Shown here piece by piece: positions 42,856-43,359 of a stretch of 43,359 nt of DNA (positions within the stretch are counted from its first letter, which is position 1; the number at the start of each line of letters is the position of its first letter). The stretch is from Snowella sp. GTDB lineage: Bacteria > Cyanobacteriota > Cyanobacteriia > Cyanobacteriales > Microcystaceae. The position numbers and the translations under genes were made by a program. The stretch covers positions 1-43,359 of the forward strand of contig QBMS01000021.1 of NCBI GenBank assembly GCA_003249095.1. The letters run 5' to 3'. The notes below the pieces were generated by a model. That model did not search any database and had not been told where the DNA came from. It saw nothing but the letters and a program-made list of their open reading frames with translations.

Positions 42856-43359
42856 AGAAAAACAATGTATGATATTTTTTTAAAATCAAGCGGTTTTTTT
42901 ATTAATATCTCCAATCTTATCTCAACTTTTTAATTATGTTTCTAAAATATATGACAAAAGAAACATAAGCAATAAATTTTCTTGTTTTGTATTAAAAGTT
43001 GGCTTGAACTAGCGTTACCATCAATATTTTCGCCATATTTGTCTTATTTAAGCTTGATTTTGCTAGGATGTTTTTGACAAAATATCTGATTAAATCGATT
43101 TTTGGCAAACTAATCTACCTAAAAAGCTTTTTTTTTAGAAAAATACTCTCCAGATTATTTCGTAATGATTTAAAGCCAATTTCAAGCAATTCAAGCAAAT
43201 CAAACGTTTTAAGTCATTTTTTGCACACGAAGGTAAAATAAAAAATTCTTTTTTGTAAAGATTAATGCTGGTTTGTAAAGATTAAAATTGAAAAAAAAGA
43301 AAACGGCACTGGTTCAGTCTAATTATTAGAATGAAATCCTTACAAGACAAGGACTTAAC
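42856..43359. other. AT-rich 5' region at the right edge
   Basis: About 500 nt without a gene I would accept; a lysine/phenylalanine-rich frame of about 60 codons near 43068-43259 has no ribosome site and looks like chance. The region contains the direct repeat at 43253-43286, so the true content may be the control region of a gene beyond the window. Confidence 0.5.
43253..43286. promoter_or_regulatory. 14-bp direct repeat spaced 20 bp, HLR1-like on the minus strand
   Basis: TTTGTAAAGATTAA occurs at 43253-43266 and 43273-43286, a period of exactly 20 bp. The minus-strand core TTTACAAA fits the half-site of the cyanobacterial HLR1 element bound by RpaB, though HLR1 normally has a shorter spacing. 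Confidence 0.4.

Noticed and set aside
43068-43259. Lys/Phe-rich frame of about 63 codons near the right edge
   Set aside because: AT-rich chance frame, no ribosome site, and it runs into the direct repeat.

Overview
The window reads as chromosomal DNA of a cyanobacterium. The evidence is the many GCGATCGC (HIP1-type) octamers inside and between genes, the NDH-1 order ndhA-ndhI-ndhG-ndhE, a group 2 sigma factor, a cyanobacterial-type TopA without zinc fingers, a cyanobacterial prohibitin-like protein and a pentapeptide-repeat protein of thylakoid-lumen type. I cannot name the genus. I see no rRNA, tRNA or CRISPR array.

Layout: 1-209 is the 5' end of a transposase gene leaving the left edge. 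436-2895 holds egtD and a PlsC-type acyltransferase. 3024-6958 (minus) holds a FAD amino-acid oxidase-like gene and topA; 7607-8503 is the prohibitin-like gene; 8534-11041 (minus) is priA. 11042-12915 is a long promoter/leader region and a group 2 sigma factor. 12974-17756 (minus) carries an M16 peptidase homologue that has lost its zinc motif, a small RlpA-like exported protein and the ndhAIGE cluster. 17998-19362 (minus) is a MurT-type Mur ligase. 19732-22658 is a small glycosyltransferase island. 22833-25111 has aroA and a periplasmic DUF305 protein.

25157-27153 (minus) is an AT-rich, translationally coupled pair: an OLD/AAA-type ATPase followed by a small Toprim protein. It is arranged like known two-gene ATPase-Toprim phage-defence systems and lies 21 nt behind a pentapeptide-repeat gene. 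27815-33923 is mostly housekeeping: yraN, pgi, a zinc-ribbon membrane protein, cobL/cbiET, yccF and an 8-oxoguanine deaminase-like amidohydrolase.

34098-37302 is the most unusual part. A Ser/Thr kinase is fused to a formylglycine-generating-enzyme fold whose C-terminus looks like the variable region of a diversity-generating retroelement. No reverse transcriptase or template repeat is visible in the window. Next comes a REP-associated tyrosine transposase (RAYT) embedded in a cluster of palindromic repeats, one of which carries a compensatory stem change. 37299-42855 (minus) holds a membrane subtilase coupled to a 74-aa protein, a Tat-exported molybdopterin oxidoreductase, a cytochrome b561-like protein and an HTH-NACHT ATPase, a second candidate immune gene. 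The last 500 nt are non-coding and contain a 14-bp direct repeat spaced exactly two helical turns apart.

Four families of intergenic palindromes recur in the window: CAAGGGGCTTAAGCCCCTTG; the GGACATAA hairpins tied to the RAYT; a perfect 28-bp palindrome; and a G/C-run inverted repeat inside the ndh cluster. All functional calls come from reading motifs and family features by eye; no search was run.
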